A stretch of 34,543 nt of DNA from Cytophagaceae bacterium UBA6715 (GTDB lineage Bacteria; Bacteroidota; Bacteroidia; Cytophagales; Spirosomataceae): positions 625-35,167 of the forward strand of contig DKIP01000011.1 in the NCBI GenBank assembly GCA_002454335.1. The letters run 5' to 3'. The stretch's first letter is position 1. Every line of letters starts with the position of its first letter. The position numbers were made by a program, and so were the translations under genes. Below the pieces are notes generated by a model. It was not told the origin of the DNA and ran no database searches. It worked only from the letters and a program-made list of their open reading frames with translations. Below are positions 8,747-16,493 of this stretch, in pieces.

Positions 8747-10423
8747 TTAATAACCTTGGTTCTGCTTCAAATAACCTGGTAGGTTAGAAGCACCATCAAT
8801 TGCTGTTTGAGGAATAGGAAATAAACGCTTGGTTTTATCTGAATTCGTTTTTTCTGTCCAAGAAGCTTCGTACTTATTGAAACGAATCAAATCCGTCCGA
8901 CGTTGTAATTCCCAATAAAACTCAAAACCACGCTCACGAAGTAACAAATCTAAATCGATGCTAGTTAATGCCGTTGCAGGAGAATTGGCTGTACGGGCTA
9001 AACGAACTTTATTCACATCCGCTAAGGCAGCTGCCGCATCATTCGATTTACGCAATTTAGCTTCCGCACGCATCAAATATACATCCGCTAAACGAACGAT
9101 CATGATATCCGCTTCACCAAAATTACGTCCAGATGACGATTTATCCGAGAATTCATACTTCTCCACGCGGTACCCTGCGCTGTAATCACTTCCAATTGTT
9201 GTAAAGTCGACTTGTTCTGTATGAATCACAGCTGGACTTCCCTTTCCACGGCTATTCATCAATTTCCCTACCTTGAGTGACTTACCATCCGCACATTTAA
9301 CAAATGCACCCGATGCATAGATTAATCCATATTGCTGACCGCGTAAAATTCCACGGTCAATTTTATAAGTCGCTGGATCCACACATTGGTTATCAGCTTT
9401 AGCAACATTCTGCTTGTAGAAACGAGGATCAGCTACAGCAGGATCTACTGAACCATACGCAGATACCCACGATTGATAAAATGTAGGCGTAATTGCTGGT
9501 CCATCTGTACCATTCGCACCTGGATAAGCTGGCAAAGGACGTTGATCGTTAGCAAGCGAGAAGTAAGACATACGGTTATGACCATTCAATTCAGCTCGTT
9601 GGTCTACGGCAAAGATTAATTCCTTATTCGTATGATTTACGTTACTGAAAATATCCCAATAATCAGTCGACAATGAATATTGACCAGCGTTAATCACCTT
9701 ATCAGTGTATTCAACAACCTTATCCATTTCATCAGATTTGAAGGTAGGAGTTCCATAAGGATCACGCCAAACAGCTGAATTCAAGTACAAACGTGCCAAT
9801 AATGACCAAACAGCTCCTTTTGTTATACGTCCTGGACCAGCTGAATTTGTTAATACGGGCTCAACGGCTAACAATTCATTTTTAATGTAAGTAATTGCAG
9901 CATCTCCACGTAAAATCGCAGTTACATCACCTAAATCTTCTTTTGAAAAGGCAACGCCGAACAAATCTAACATGACCATATTGTAATAAGCACGCATTCC
10001 ACGTGCTTCCGCAGTATATAATCTAGCGTTTGAATCCTTGTTCGTTTTCAAGGAATTAATCGCTGTAACCGATCTTGAAATACCTGCTAATACCGCATTC
10101 CATGTATTTTTAACATTTGGATCTGTACTCGTCGTTTCATGCTTATGAAGTGATAAATAAATTCCATTATCACCCCAATCCGTACCACCACGGTAAGGTA
10201 AAATTGCCTCATCCGTCGAGATTTCTTGAAGCGCAAACAAAGTGGTATGTTGGAAGATTGTTGGCAAGACCGCATAAACGGGTGCAATCATTCCATCTGC
10301 CGCCTGCTTGTCGGTCAAACCTGCTGCATTATACTCATCGAGAATTTTTTCATTTAAATCGGAGCAACCTACTAAGGCTGACATCCCTACCATTAACATG
10401 GCTATATTTCTTAACTTTTTCAT
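8747..10423 (-). CDS. SusD/RagB-like outer-membrane lipoprotein
   Basis: This encodes 558 residues from the ATG at 10423 (MKKLRNIAMLMVGMSALVGC). A TTG six codons upstream is possible but leaves a poorer signal peptide. The lipobox LVGC with following S-D is the usual SusD anchor. TPR-like SusD features are present: an early LTDKQAADGMIAPVYAVLP helix, WNAVLAGISRSVTAIN, and the C-terminal LLRERGFEFYWELQRRTDLIRF and LFPIPQTAI blocks. It follows the susC stop by 19 bases, as in typical SusC-SusD pairs. SusD proteins cap the SusC barrel and bind the cargo. Here the downstream genes are phosphatases rather than glycosidases, so the cargo may be a phosphorylated compound (inference). Confidence 0.95.
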   Translation of the reverse strand: MKKLRNIAMLMVGMSALVGCSDLNEKILDEYNAAGLTDKQAADGMIAPVYAVLPTIFQHTTLFALQEISTDEAILPYRGGTDWGDNGIYLSLHKHETTSTDPNVKNTWNAVLAGISRSVTAINSLKTNKDSNARLYTAEARGMRAYYNMVMLDLFGVAFSKEDLGDVTAILRGDAAITYIKNELLAVEPVLTNSAGPGRITKGAVWSLLARLYLNSAVWRDPYGTPTFKSDEMDKVVEYTDKVINAGQYSLSTDYWDIFSNVNHTNKELIFAVDQRAELNGHNRMSYFSLANDQRPLPAYPGANGTDGPAITPTFYQSWVSAYGSVDPAVADPRFYKQNVAKADNQCVDPATYKIDRGILRGQQYGLIYASGAFVKCADGKSLKVGKLMNSRGKGSPAVIHTEQVDFTTIGSDYSAGYRVEKYEFSDKSSSGRNFGEADIMIVRLADVYLMRAEAKLRKSNDAAAALADVNKVRLARTANSPATALTSIDLDLLLRERGFEFYWELQRRTDLIRFNKYEASWTEKTNSDKTKRLFPIPQTAIDGASNLPGYLKQNQGY

Positions 10424-10442
10424 TTCTAGGTTGCTATTCAAA

Positions 10443-13400
10443 TTAGAATGTAAGATTTAAACCAACGATCACTGATTTTGCTTTCGGATAACTTAAGTAG
10501 TCGATACCGTAAGACAAGACACCGTTGATGGAATTGTCCTTATTTACCTCTGGATCATATCCATCGTAATTTGTTTGAACCCATAGGTTTTGACCCGTTA
10601 AGGATAAACGAGCACTTGAGATAAATTTATTAATACCTAATTTTTGAGTATTGAATTGGTATCCTAAGGTCACATTGTTCAATCGTAAAAAAGATCCATC
10701 TTTCAAGTAGCGTGTTGAAATAGGTGCGGCGTTATTGATTGATTCTTTCGAATCAGCGAAAGCTGCAGGAGTTACGTTGGTGTTTTTTGCAATTTTCAAT
10801 TTATAAAAAGCAGCATTGGCTGTATTGTCATAAATTTTATTTCCACCCACTCCATTAAATTGCAAGGCTAAATCAAAGCCTTTGTAAGCGATGTTTCCGA
10901 AGAAGTTATATTGCGTCGAAGGCAATGCCGTTCCTGCAGCGATTCGATCCTTATCAGTGATAATACCATCTCCATCTTGATCTTTGTAAACACTCATACC
11001 CTTATCATCAAATCCAGTAAATTCCTTTAAAAAGAATGTACCTATCGGTTGGCCATTGATGTAACCATTAATCGTTGCAGATGTCAAACCTGAACCTGAA
11101 GCAGAACCTGAAGGAATTACAGAATAAGGAGAACCCTTCACTTCATTTTTAATCAAGGTTAAGTTTCCACCCACATTGAATTTAATGCCTGATTGTGTCG
11201 CGAATTTATAATCCAAATCCAATTCTAAACCTTGGTTTACAATTTCCATGTTTTTCACATTCGTCCAAACAGAACTTGCCGGTTGAACTGGATCCGCCGG
11301 AATAACTTCCAATAACATATTAGTCGAAACCTTGCTAAATCCATCGATTGAACCCGAAAGTGCACCGTTCAAGAATCCAAAATCCAAACCAAGGTTCATT
11401 TGCGTAGATACTTCCCATTGGATATCCGGATTCGCTAAACGCGAATAAGTAATTCCCGCTGGATAAGACGTAGAAGCATCCATTGGATACGAAGTTGTCG
11501 AACCTACCGTCGCCGTAAACAAAGGCTGCGTGATCTTAGGAGGAATTTCTTGGTTACCTGTTTGACCCCATCCGCCACGTAATTTCAAATTACTAACCGA
11601 TGTATTTTTCAAGAAGGGCTCTTCCGAAATTCTCCAACCTAATGAAAATGAAGGGAAAATACCATAACGGTTGTTTGAACCAAACTTAGACGAACCATCC
11701 GCACGAACGGTCGCCGTAGCTAAATACTTATCTTGGTATTGATAATTTACACGTGCATAAAAGGACTGCAATTCATTGATGAAGGCAGTACCTGCGGGTT
11801 TATTCGTAGCTAAAGTTAACTCTTGTCCAATACCAGGATTATAAATTGGCTCCGTAGGAACAATAGGGAACTTATTGATGCTAAACGTACGCCATTGGTA
11901 TTGGATTTTTTGATATGAATGACCCAACAATGCTTCCAAGCTGTGATCACCTATATTAACATTGTATTTCAAATAGTTTTCAATCAAATTATTGATATTA
12001 CTCGTATTGTAAGTATCTAAACGACCATCGATTTTAGGTACATTACTTGCTAAGGTTTGCACATCGCGAACGGATGTTGAATTATCATAACCAAAATTCA
12101 TGCGGTACACCAATCCCTTGATTAACTTAACAGAAGGTGAAATATTCGCGATGAAACGATTTGTCGTGTTGATATCCTTGAACAACTGTAAGGTAGTCAA
12201 TGGGTTAGATGAGCTCACAAATGTCGCAGGAGTTACTCCATCCGCTAAATAGGCTGGCAATGTTGGGTTGTTTGATATAGCTGTACCCAATAAACTTTCA
12301 ATAGCGGGACGCTCATTGATTGTATTCGAGAAATTCAAGTTCGCATCGACGCTCAAACGATCTTCCCAAAACTTTTGGTTGACATTCATACGTCCCGTCA
12401 TACGATCCAATTGGTTATTTTTCAAAATACCTTGTTGCATCTGCGCTCCGAAAGCGGCGTAATATGTCAACTTATTAGCACCGCCACCTAAACTCAAATT
12501 ATAATTCTTCGTTAGGGCATCACGTGTAATTTGTTTTTGCCAATCTGTATCCGCATTGAATTCTTCTAACGTTCCACTGTTCGCAACAACTTGCTTTCGA
12601 AACTCTGCCGCTGATAATACAGGCAATGCACGCGCTATCGACGAAATACCTACACTTGTAGAAAATTCTAATTTAGATACACCCGCTTTCCCTTTTTTTG
12701 TTGTAACCAAAATAACACCATTGGCACCACGAGAACCATAAATAGCTGTAGCTGAGGCATCTTTTAATACGTCAATGGTTTCAATATCTTGCGGATTCAA
12801 AAAGTTCAATGGATTTCCACCTCCCGTACTTGAATTATCCAAAGCCAATCCATCAATTACGAATAATGGGGTAGAACCTGAACGAATTCCACCGGGACCA
12901 CGTACTGTAATTCCTTGCACACCACCTGGCTCACCTGTTGCAGATGTCACATTCACACCTGCCACTTTACCTTGTAACAGTTGCTCAGGCGAGTTGATAA
13001 TACCTTTATTAAACGCTGCACTCGTCACAGATTTAACAGAACCCGTTACATCAGTCTTCTTTTGTGTTCCGTAACCTACAACAACAACTTGCTCTAAATC
13101 TGATGCATTGGCCGTCAAAGCCACATCAATCGTCGTTTGATTTCCTACAGTGACCGATTTGGCAGCATAACCTACATATTTAAATTCCAAAACTGCAGAT
13201 GAAGCATTCACTGAAATAGTATACTGACCTGAGGCATCAGCCGTGGTACCTTTGTTTGTACCTTTAATGGAAATAGATCCGCCAACGAGTGCTTCTTTCG
13301 TTGAGGCATCAATTAATTTTCCCGAAACCTTGAAACCTTGTGCATATACGGAAACCGTTTGCAAACAAAGTAAGGTAATTGCACTAGCTAAAAAAAGTAC

Positions 13401-13457
13401 CTTTTTACGGCCTTTTTGACATAGCTCTAGCGCATGAACGCGTACGAGTAGTCTCAT
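10443..13457 (-). CDS. SusC/RagA-like TonB-dependent transporter
   Basis: This encodes 1004 residues from the ATG at 13457. The frame stays open 17 codons further upstream, but that stretch overlaps the -7 promoter element and adds no recognisable sequence. The signal peptide has a long basic n-region and ends VSVYAQ near residue 40. Next come a carboxypeptidase-D-like regulatory domain (about 44-125), a TonB-box-like segment (LEQVVVVGYGTQKK near 130) and the plug (TPLFVIDGLAL, ILKDASATAIYGSRGANGVI-type block). A barrel of about 800 residues ends VIVGLNLTF. It is the first gene of the minus-strand locus and imports the substrate captured by the SusD partner using TonB energy. Regulation is probably at the promoter around 13485-13540. 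Confidence 0.95.
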   Translation of the reverse strand: MRLLVRVHALELCQKGRKKVLFLASAITLLCLQTVSVYAQGFKVSGKLIDASTKEALVGGSISIKGTNKGTTADASGQYTISVNASSAVLEFKYVGYAAKSVTVGNQTTIDVALTANASDLEQVVVVGYGTQKKTDVTGSVKSVTSAAFNKGIINSPEQLLQGKVAGVNVTSATGEPGGVQGITVRGPGGIRSGSTPLFVIDGLALDNSSTGGGNPLNFLNPQDIETIDVLKDASATAIYGSRGANGVILVTTKKGKAGVSKLEFSTSVGISSIARALPVLSAAEFRKQVVANSGTLEEFNADTDWQKQITRDALTKNYNLSLGGGANKLTYYAAFGAQMQQGILKNNQLDRMTGRMNVNQKFWEDRLSVDANLNFSNTINERPAIESLLGTAISNNPTLPAYLADGVTPATFVSSSNPLTTLQLFKDINTTNRFIANISPSVKLIKGLVYRMNFGYDNSTSVRDVQTLASNVPKIDGRLDTYNTSNINNLIENYLKYNVNIGDHSLEALLGHSYQKIQYQWRTFSINKFPIVPTEPIYNPGIGQELTLATNKPAGTAFINELQSFYARVNYQYQDKYLATATVRADGSSKFGSNNRYGIFPSFSLGWRISEEPFLKNTSVSNLKLRGGWGQTGNQEIPPKITQPLFTATVGSTTSYPMDASTSYPAGITYSRLANPDIQWEVSTQMNLGLDFGFLNGALSGSIDGFSKVSTNMLLEVIPADPVQPASSVWTNVKNMEIVNQGLELDLDYKFATQSGIKFNVGGNLTLIKNEVKGSPYSVIPSGSASGSGLTSATINGYINGQPIGTFFLKEFTGFDDKGMSVYKDQDGDGIITDKDRIAAGTALPSTQYNFFGNIAYKGFDLALQFNGVGGNKIYDNTANAAFYKLKIAKNTNVTPAAFADSKESINNAAPISTRYLKDGSFLRLNNVTLGYQFNTQKLGINKFISSARLSLTGQNLWVQTNYDGYDPEVNKDNSINGVLSYGIDYLSYPKAKSVIVGLNLTF

Positions 13458-13484
13458 AAATAGTTTAATTAAGTTTGTATGCAG

Positions 13485-13492
13485 CAAATGTA
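13485..13492 (-). promoter_or_regulatory. Putative -7 promoter element of susC
   Basis: On the minus strand the octamer is TACATTTG, an exact match to the Bacteroidota -7 consensus TAnnTTTG. It would place the transcription start roughly 20 bases before the susC ATG. A TTTG lies 13 bases upstream, which is too close for a standard -33 box, so the -33 half is not convincing. Confidence 0.5.
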
Positions 13493-13523
13493 AACAAGCA
13501 AAACACAAACTAGATTAGACCAT

Positions 13524-13540
13524 TGTTACGCGCATGTTAT
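13524..13540 (-). promoter_or_regulatory. 11-bp-periodic direct repeat upstream of susC (Pho-box-like)
   Basis: On the plus strand TGTTAC (13524-13529) and TGTTAT (13535-13540) are separated by GCGCA. On the susC strand this reads ATAACA-N5-GTAACA. Hexamers repeated every 11 bp are the binding pattern of OmpR/PhoB-class regulators, and TTAACA-type hexamers are known for Firmicute PhoP. It lies 31 bases upstream of the -7 element. Assignment to phosphate control rests on this resemblance and on the phosphatase genes downstream. Confidence 0.35.
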
Positions 13541-13591
13541 AAAATTAAATCTCAAAATAATGCTAAAACAGCTCACATGAAATATTGCAAG

Positions 13592-14944
13592 CTATATTAT
13601 GAGCCTACCGCTCGTTGCGGCTTTAATTTGTTCGAGCGTTGCTCCGGGTTGAATTTCAGTGAGCTTAAACCCTCCTTCAGGCAAAATATCATAAACTCCT
13701 AATTCTGTGATGATGCGCGTCACACAACGGACTCCCGTGAGCGGCAAGTCACAAGAACTAACTAATTTCGATTTGCCCGAAGATGTCGTTTGCAACATGG
13801 CAACAATTACCTTATCTGCGGAAGCTACTAAGTCCATCGCTCCACCCATTCCTTTGACCATTTTTCCGGGTACTTTCCAGTTGGCCAAATCCCCATGCTC
13901 CGAAACTTCCATCCCTCCCAAAATCGTCACATCAATGTGATTCCCCCGAATCATAGCAAAACTTTGTTCTGATCCGAAAACCGACCCACCGGGAGCAATA
14001 GTAATGGTTTGTTTACTCGCATTAATATAATCCGCATCTTCCGCCCCTTCTTCCGGAAATGGTCCGATGCCCAATAAACCATTTTCCGATTGCAAAATAA
14101 CCTTCATGCCTTTCGGTATGTGATTTGCCACGCGGGTTGGAATACCGATACCTAAATTGACGTAATCTCCATCTTTAATCTCTTGGGCAAGACGCTTTCC
14201 GATGATTTCCTTCTTTAGATCCTCCAGACTTAATTCCTTCATTTCTTCAGCATCCAGTTGGTGCGTCAAATGCTCAATCGGCTTTTGGTAATCCTTCCCT
14301 TGAAAAATGCGATGCACATAAATGCCGGGGGTATGAATTTGATTGGGGTCCAGGGTGCCCGCAGGCACTAATTCCTCCACTTCCGCAATGGTAATTTTTC
14401 CGGCCATCGCTACCACAGGATTGAAGTTTTGCGAAGTCCCTCGATAAATTAAATTTCCCTCCGCATCTCCTTTCCATGCTTTTACAAAAGCATAATCCGC
14501 CGTGATGGCTTTTTCCAACAGGTATTTCTTACCATGAAATTCACGTGTTTCTTTTCCCTCCGCTACTTCAGTCCCCACGCCTGCTGGTGTATAGAAAGCT
14601 GGAATTCCGGCACCTCCACATCGAATACGCTCCGCTAACGTTCCCTGAGGGACTAGTTCCACAGCAAGATGCCCTTCTAACATCAATGTTTCGAACAAAT
14701 GATTTTCCCCGATATAGGAACAAATCATTTTTTGAATTTGCTTTTGAGCAATGAGTCGACCTATGCCAAAGTCTTCCAATCCTGCTTCATTAGAAATACA
14801 AGTTATTTCATTCGTACCTTTTTCTAATAAGGCTGAAATCAGATTTTCAGGAACACCTGTCAGACCAAAACCGCCCATCAGAATACTCGAACCCGAGGTG
14901 AGATCTTTTATAGCATCTGCAGCATGTGTGAAAACTTTATTCAT
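13592..14944 (-). CDS. Succinyl-CoA:3-oxoacid CoA-transferase, fused alpha-beta (SCOT-like)
   Basis: This encodes 450 residues joining the two subunits that many bacteria make separately (ScoA and ScoB). The alpha part is about 1-225, with SGSSILMGGFGLTGVPENLI, the CoA-site GGFG, and CGGAGIPAFYTPAGVGT. A linker of about 20 residues follows, then the beta part (about 244-450; YVNLGIGIPTRVANHIP). The catalytic glutamate is in QSENGLLGIGP, Glu near 287, which forms the CoA thioester intermediate in this family. The reaction moves CoA between succinate and acetoacetate or another 3-oxoacid in the cytoplasm, for ketone-body or branched-chain catabolism. The gene starts 5 bp after the isomerase gene upstream and is probably co-transcribed with it. 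The fused form resembles the mitochondrial enzyme. Confidence 0.93.
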   Translation of the reverse strand: MNKVFTHAADAIKDLTSGSSILMGGFGLTGVPENLISALLEKGTNEITCISNEAGLEDFGIGRLIAQKQIQKMICSYIGENHLFETLMLEGHLAVELVPQGTLAERIRCGGAGIPAFYTPAGVGTEVAEGKETREFHGKKYLLEKAITADYAFVKAWKGDAEGNLIYRGTSQNFNPVVAMAGKITIAEVEELVPAGTLDPNQIHTPGIYVHRIFQGKDYQKPIEHLTHQLDAEEMKELSLEDLKKEIIGKRLAQEIKDGDYVNLGIGIPTRVANHIPKGMKVILQSENGLLGIGPFPEEGAEDADYINASKQTITIAPGGSVFGSEQSFAMIRGNHIDVTILGGMEVSEHGDLANWKVPGKMVKGMGGAMDLVASADKVIVAMLQTTSSGKSKLVSSCDLPLTGVRCVTRIITELGVYDILPEGGFKLTEIQPGATLEQIKAATSGRLII

Positions 14945-14949
14945 ATTGA

Positions 14950-15642
14950 TTATTGATAATCAGTAATCAACTCAACATTCGGATGCAACCAAAGAAATGA
15001 AGCCGGGCAATCCGTGGAAATTTGTTGGGTTAAAATTTGCTGCAATGCAGCTTCTTTTCCCTTACCGGTTACCAAGAAAATGATTTTTTTAGCTTGTAGA
15101 ATACCTTGCATTCCTACACACCACCCAAATGCAGGTTCAGCGCCTTGGGATAAAGAAGGATCGTGTTGAATCGTTGATTCTGCCAACATAGCTTTGTGAA
15201 AACCGGCTTGTAAATAGGCTGCAGGTTCATTGAAAGCAATATGACCATTTTTCCCAAGGCCTAGAATACAAATATCCATGGGACTATTCGCTTGAATGTA
15301 AGATTCGATGCGGGCGATTTCGGTTTCAGGTTCCGCTGTATTGGGATCAAAACTTACATAGCGCTCTGCGGGGATATTCATGGGTCCTAGCAAGTGCTTT
15401 TGAAGATAGGATTCGCAAGAGTCCGGGTGATTAGAAGGAATTATTCCCCACTCATCCATTTTAATGACCCGCATCTGATTGAACACATCCTTTTCTTTTT
15501 GCATTTCTGCATACATCCCCGTGGGAGACCCTCCAGTAGCGGCACAAAAAAGCAAATCAGGCTTTTTTTTAACTTCATTTATGACGATGTCTGCCGCTAA
15601 AGCGCTTAATGCTTGATAGTTGGCAACGCGTGTTATTCTCAT
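14950..15642 (-). CDS. Amino-sugar-phosphate isomerase/deaminase, AgaI/NagB family
   Basis: This encodes 230 residues of the glucosamine-6-phosphate isomerase/6-phosphogluconolactonase fold. Motifs are CAATGGSPTGMY near 33 (phosphate loop), VIKMDEWG near 60, LGLGKNGHIAFNEPA near 128 and CPASFLWLHPN near the C-terminus. Classical NagB has Asp in the GxGxDGHIAFNEP block; here it is Asn. The Asn and the ASFLWLH ending are closer to what I remember of AgaI, the galactosamine-6-phosphate isomerase, than to NagB. The expected reaction is deamination/isomerisation of a hexosamine 6-phosphate to a ketose phosphate plus ammonia in the cytoplasm. It is first in a two-gene unit with the CoA-transferase and divergent from the barrel gene at 15763. 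Which hexosamine is used cannot be settled here. Confidence 0.85.
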   Translation of the reverse strand: MRITRVANYQALSALAADIVINEVKKKPDLLFCAATGGSPTGMYAEMQKEKDVFNQMRVIKMDEWGIIPSNHPDSCESYLQKHLLGPMNIPAERYVSFDPNTAEPETEIARIESYIQANSPMDICILGLGKNGHIAFNEPAAYLQAGFHKAMLAESTIQHDPSLSQGAEPAFGWCVGMQGILQAKKIIFLVTGKGKEAALQQILTQQISTDCPASFLWLHPNVELITDYQ

Positions 15643-15693
15643 ACCTAATTGTTTTTACTAAAATAACAGAATAGCCAAGATATAGCAACAGAT

Positions 15694-15709
15694 TATCAGA
15701 TTTCTGATA
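15694..15709. promoter_or_regulatory. 16-bp palindrome in divergent promoter region (candidate operator)
   Basis: TATCAGA-TT-TCTGATA is a perfect 7-bp inverted repeat with a 2-base spacer, in the 120-bp gap between divergent genes at 15642 and 15763. It lies just upstream of a plus-strand TACATTTC (15721-15728), one mismatch from the TAnnTTTG -7 element, so it would cover the -33 region. No other clear structure is visible in the gap. Confidence 0.35.
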
Positions 15710-15762
15710 TTTAATACCAATACATTTCACTATTTTGCATCATAATCTAGTTCTAATAATAT

Positions 15763-16488
15763 ATGTTCGCACACCTAATCGCTCAAGCGATGAAGGGGAA
15801 ATTGGCTATATGGCTGTTTTTCCTTTTCGTTTCCGTTGCAGCTACTGCACAACAGTGGAGTATTCAAGCGGGTACAAATCTGACCAGTTTTGATTTCAAA
15901 AATAATGCAGGAAAAACGTTGACTGGCATCAAAGCTGGCTCTGGCAATATTTATTCGATTCAATATCAGCGCAAATTAGTAGACACATCTGCACTCCTGC
16001 TAAAATCAAGCCCTCAGGTTATTTATTTTAATCAGCACCCAGGATTGGCGAAGTTGTTAGGCAAATTCAACTGGGGTGTTGAATTAAATCTCAATCAATA
16101 TAATGCTGTGGGCGATGCAGCAAATGTAGCCTATAGCTACCAGACCGACTATATTGGCATTAGTCCTTCCATTCAATTCACTCAAAAACTTTATCGAGGC
16201 TTGAGCTTACAAACTACAGGTTTAGTCCAGATTAGCCGGATTATTCATGGTAATCAATGGGTCAATAATCGATACATGGATTTAATAGATGATGTCCAAT
16301 TTAATGGTATCCTAGGCTTAGGAGGATATCAGGTTGGTCTCCAACAATCCATTTCGGAAATCATGCGAATCTCGATGGCTTACCGTCGGGCATCGAGTTT
16401 ATCAAGTAAGGAAGCACAAGGAACCCACTTATCTATACAAGCTTCGAGCATCGTATTTGGCATTACCATTCAACCACTAAGAAAATAA
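15763..16488 (+). CDS. Predicted outer-membrane beta-barrel protein (first gene of fibre cassette)
   Basis: This encodes 241 residues. An alternative ATG at 15790 would begin directly at the signal peptide (MKGKLAIWLFFLFVSVAATAQ). I keep the upstream ATG because its flank is A/T-rich, but either is possible. After the signal come alternating amphipathic strands ending in short turns (WSIQAGTNLTSFDF, WGVELNLNQYNA, YIGISPSIQFTQKL, IVFGITIQPL). This pattern fits an outer-membrane barrel of about 8-10 strands. I see no OmpA peptidoglycan-binding domain and none of the N-terminal motif of PorP/SprF proteins. It ends 5 bp before the giant fibre gene on the same strand. An anchor or export partner for that fibre is a reasonable inference, but sequence alone does not show it. 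Confidence 0.75.
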   Translation: MFAHLIAQAMKGKLAIWLFFLFVSVAATAQQWSIQAGTNLTSFDFKNNAGKTLTGIKAGSGNIYSIQYQRKLVDTSALLLKSSPQVIYFNQHPGLAKLLGKFNWGVELNLNQYNAVGDAANVAYSYQTDYIGISPSIQFTQKLYRGLSLQTTGLVQISRIIHGNQWVNNRYMDLIDDVQFNGILGLGGYQVGLQQSISEIMRISMAYRRASSLSSKEAQGTHLSIQASSIVFGITIQPLRK

Positions 16489-16493
16489 TTCCG

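Noticed and set aside
10424..10441. TTG start for the SusD-like protein six codons upstream
   Set aside because: The ATG at 10423 begins a normal lipoprotein signal; the extra residues add nothing. The same reasoning removed the TTG starts at 22423 (FISUMP protein) and 27826 (acyltransferase).
2933..13457. Classical polysaccharide utilisation locus
   Set aside because: No glycoside hydrolase, polysaccharide lyase, carbohydrate esterase or SusR/hybrid sensor gene is present; the enzymes are phosphatases.
15763..16488. PorP/SprF type IX secretion membrane protein
   Set aside because: It is shorter than that family and lacks its N-terminal sequence pattern; only a generic outer-membrane barrel can be supported.
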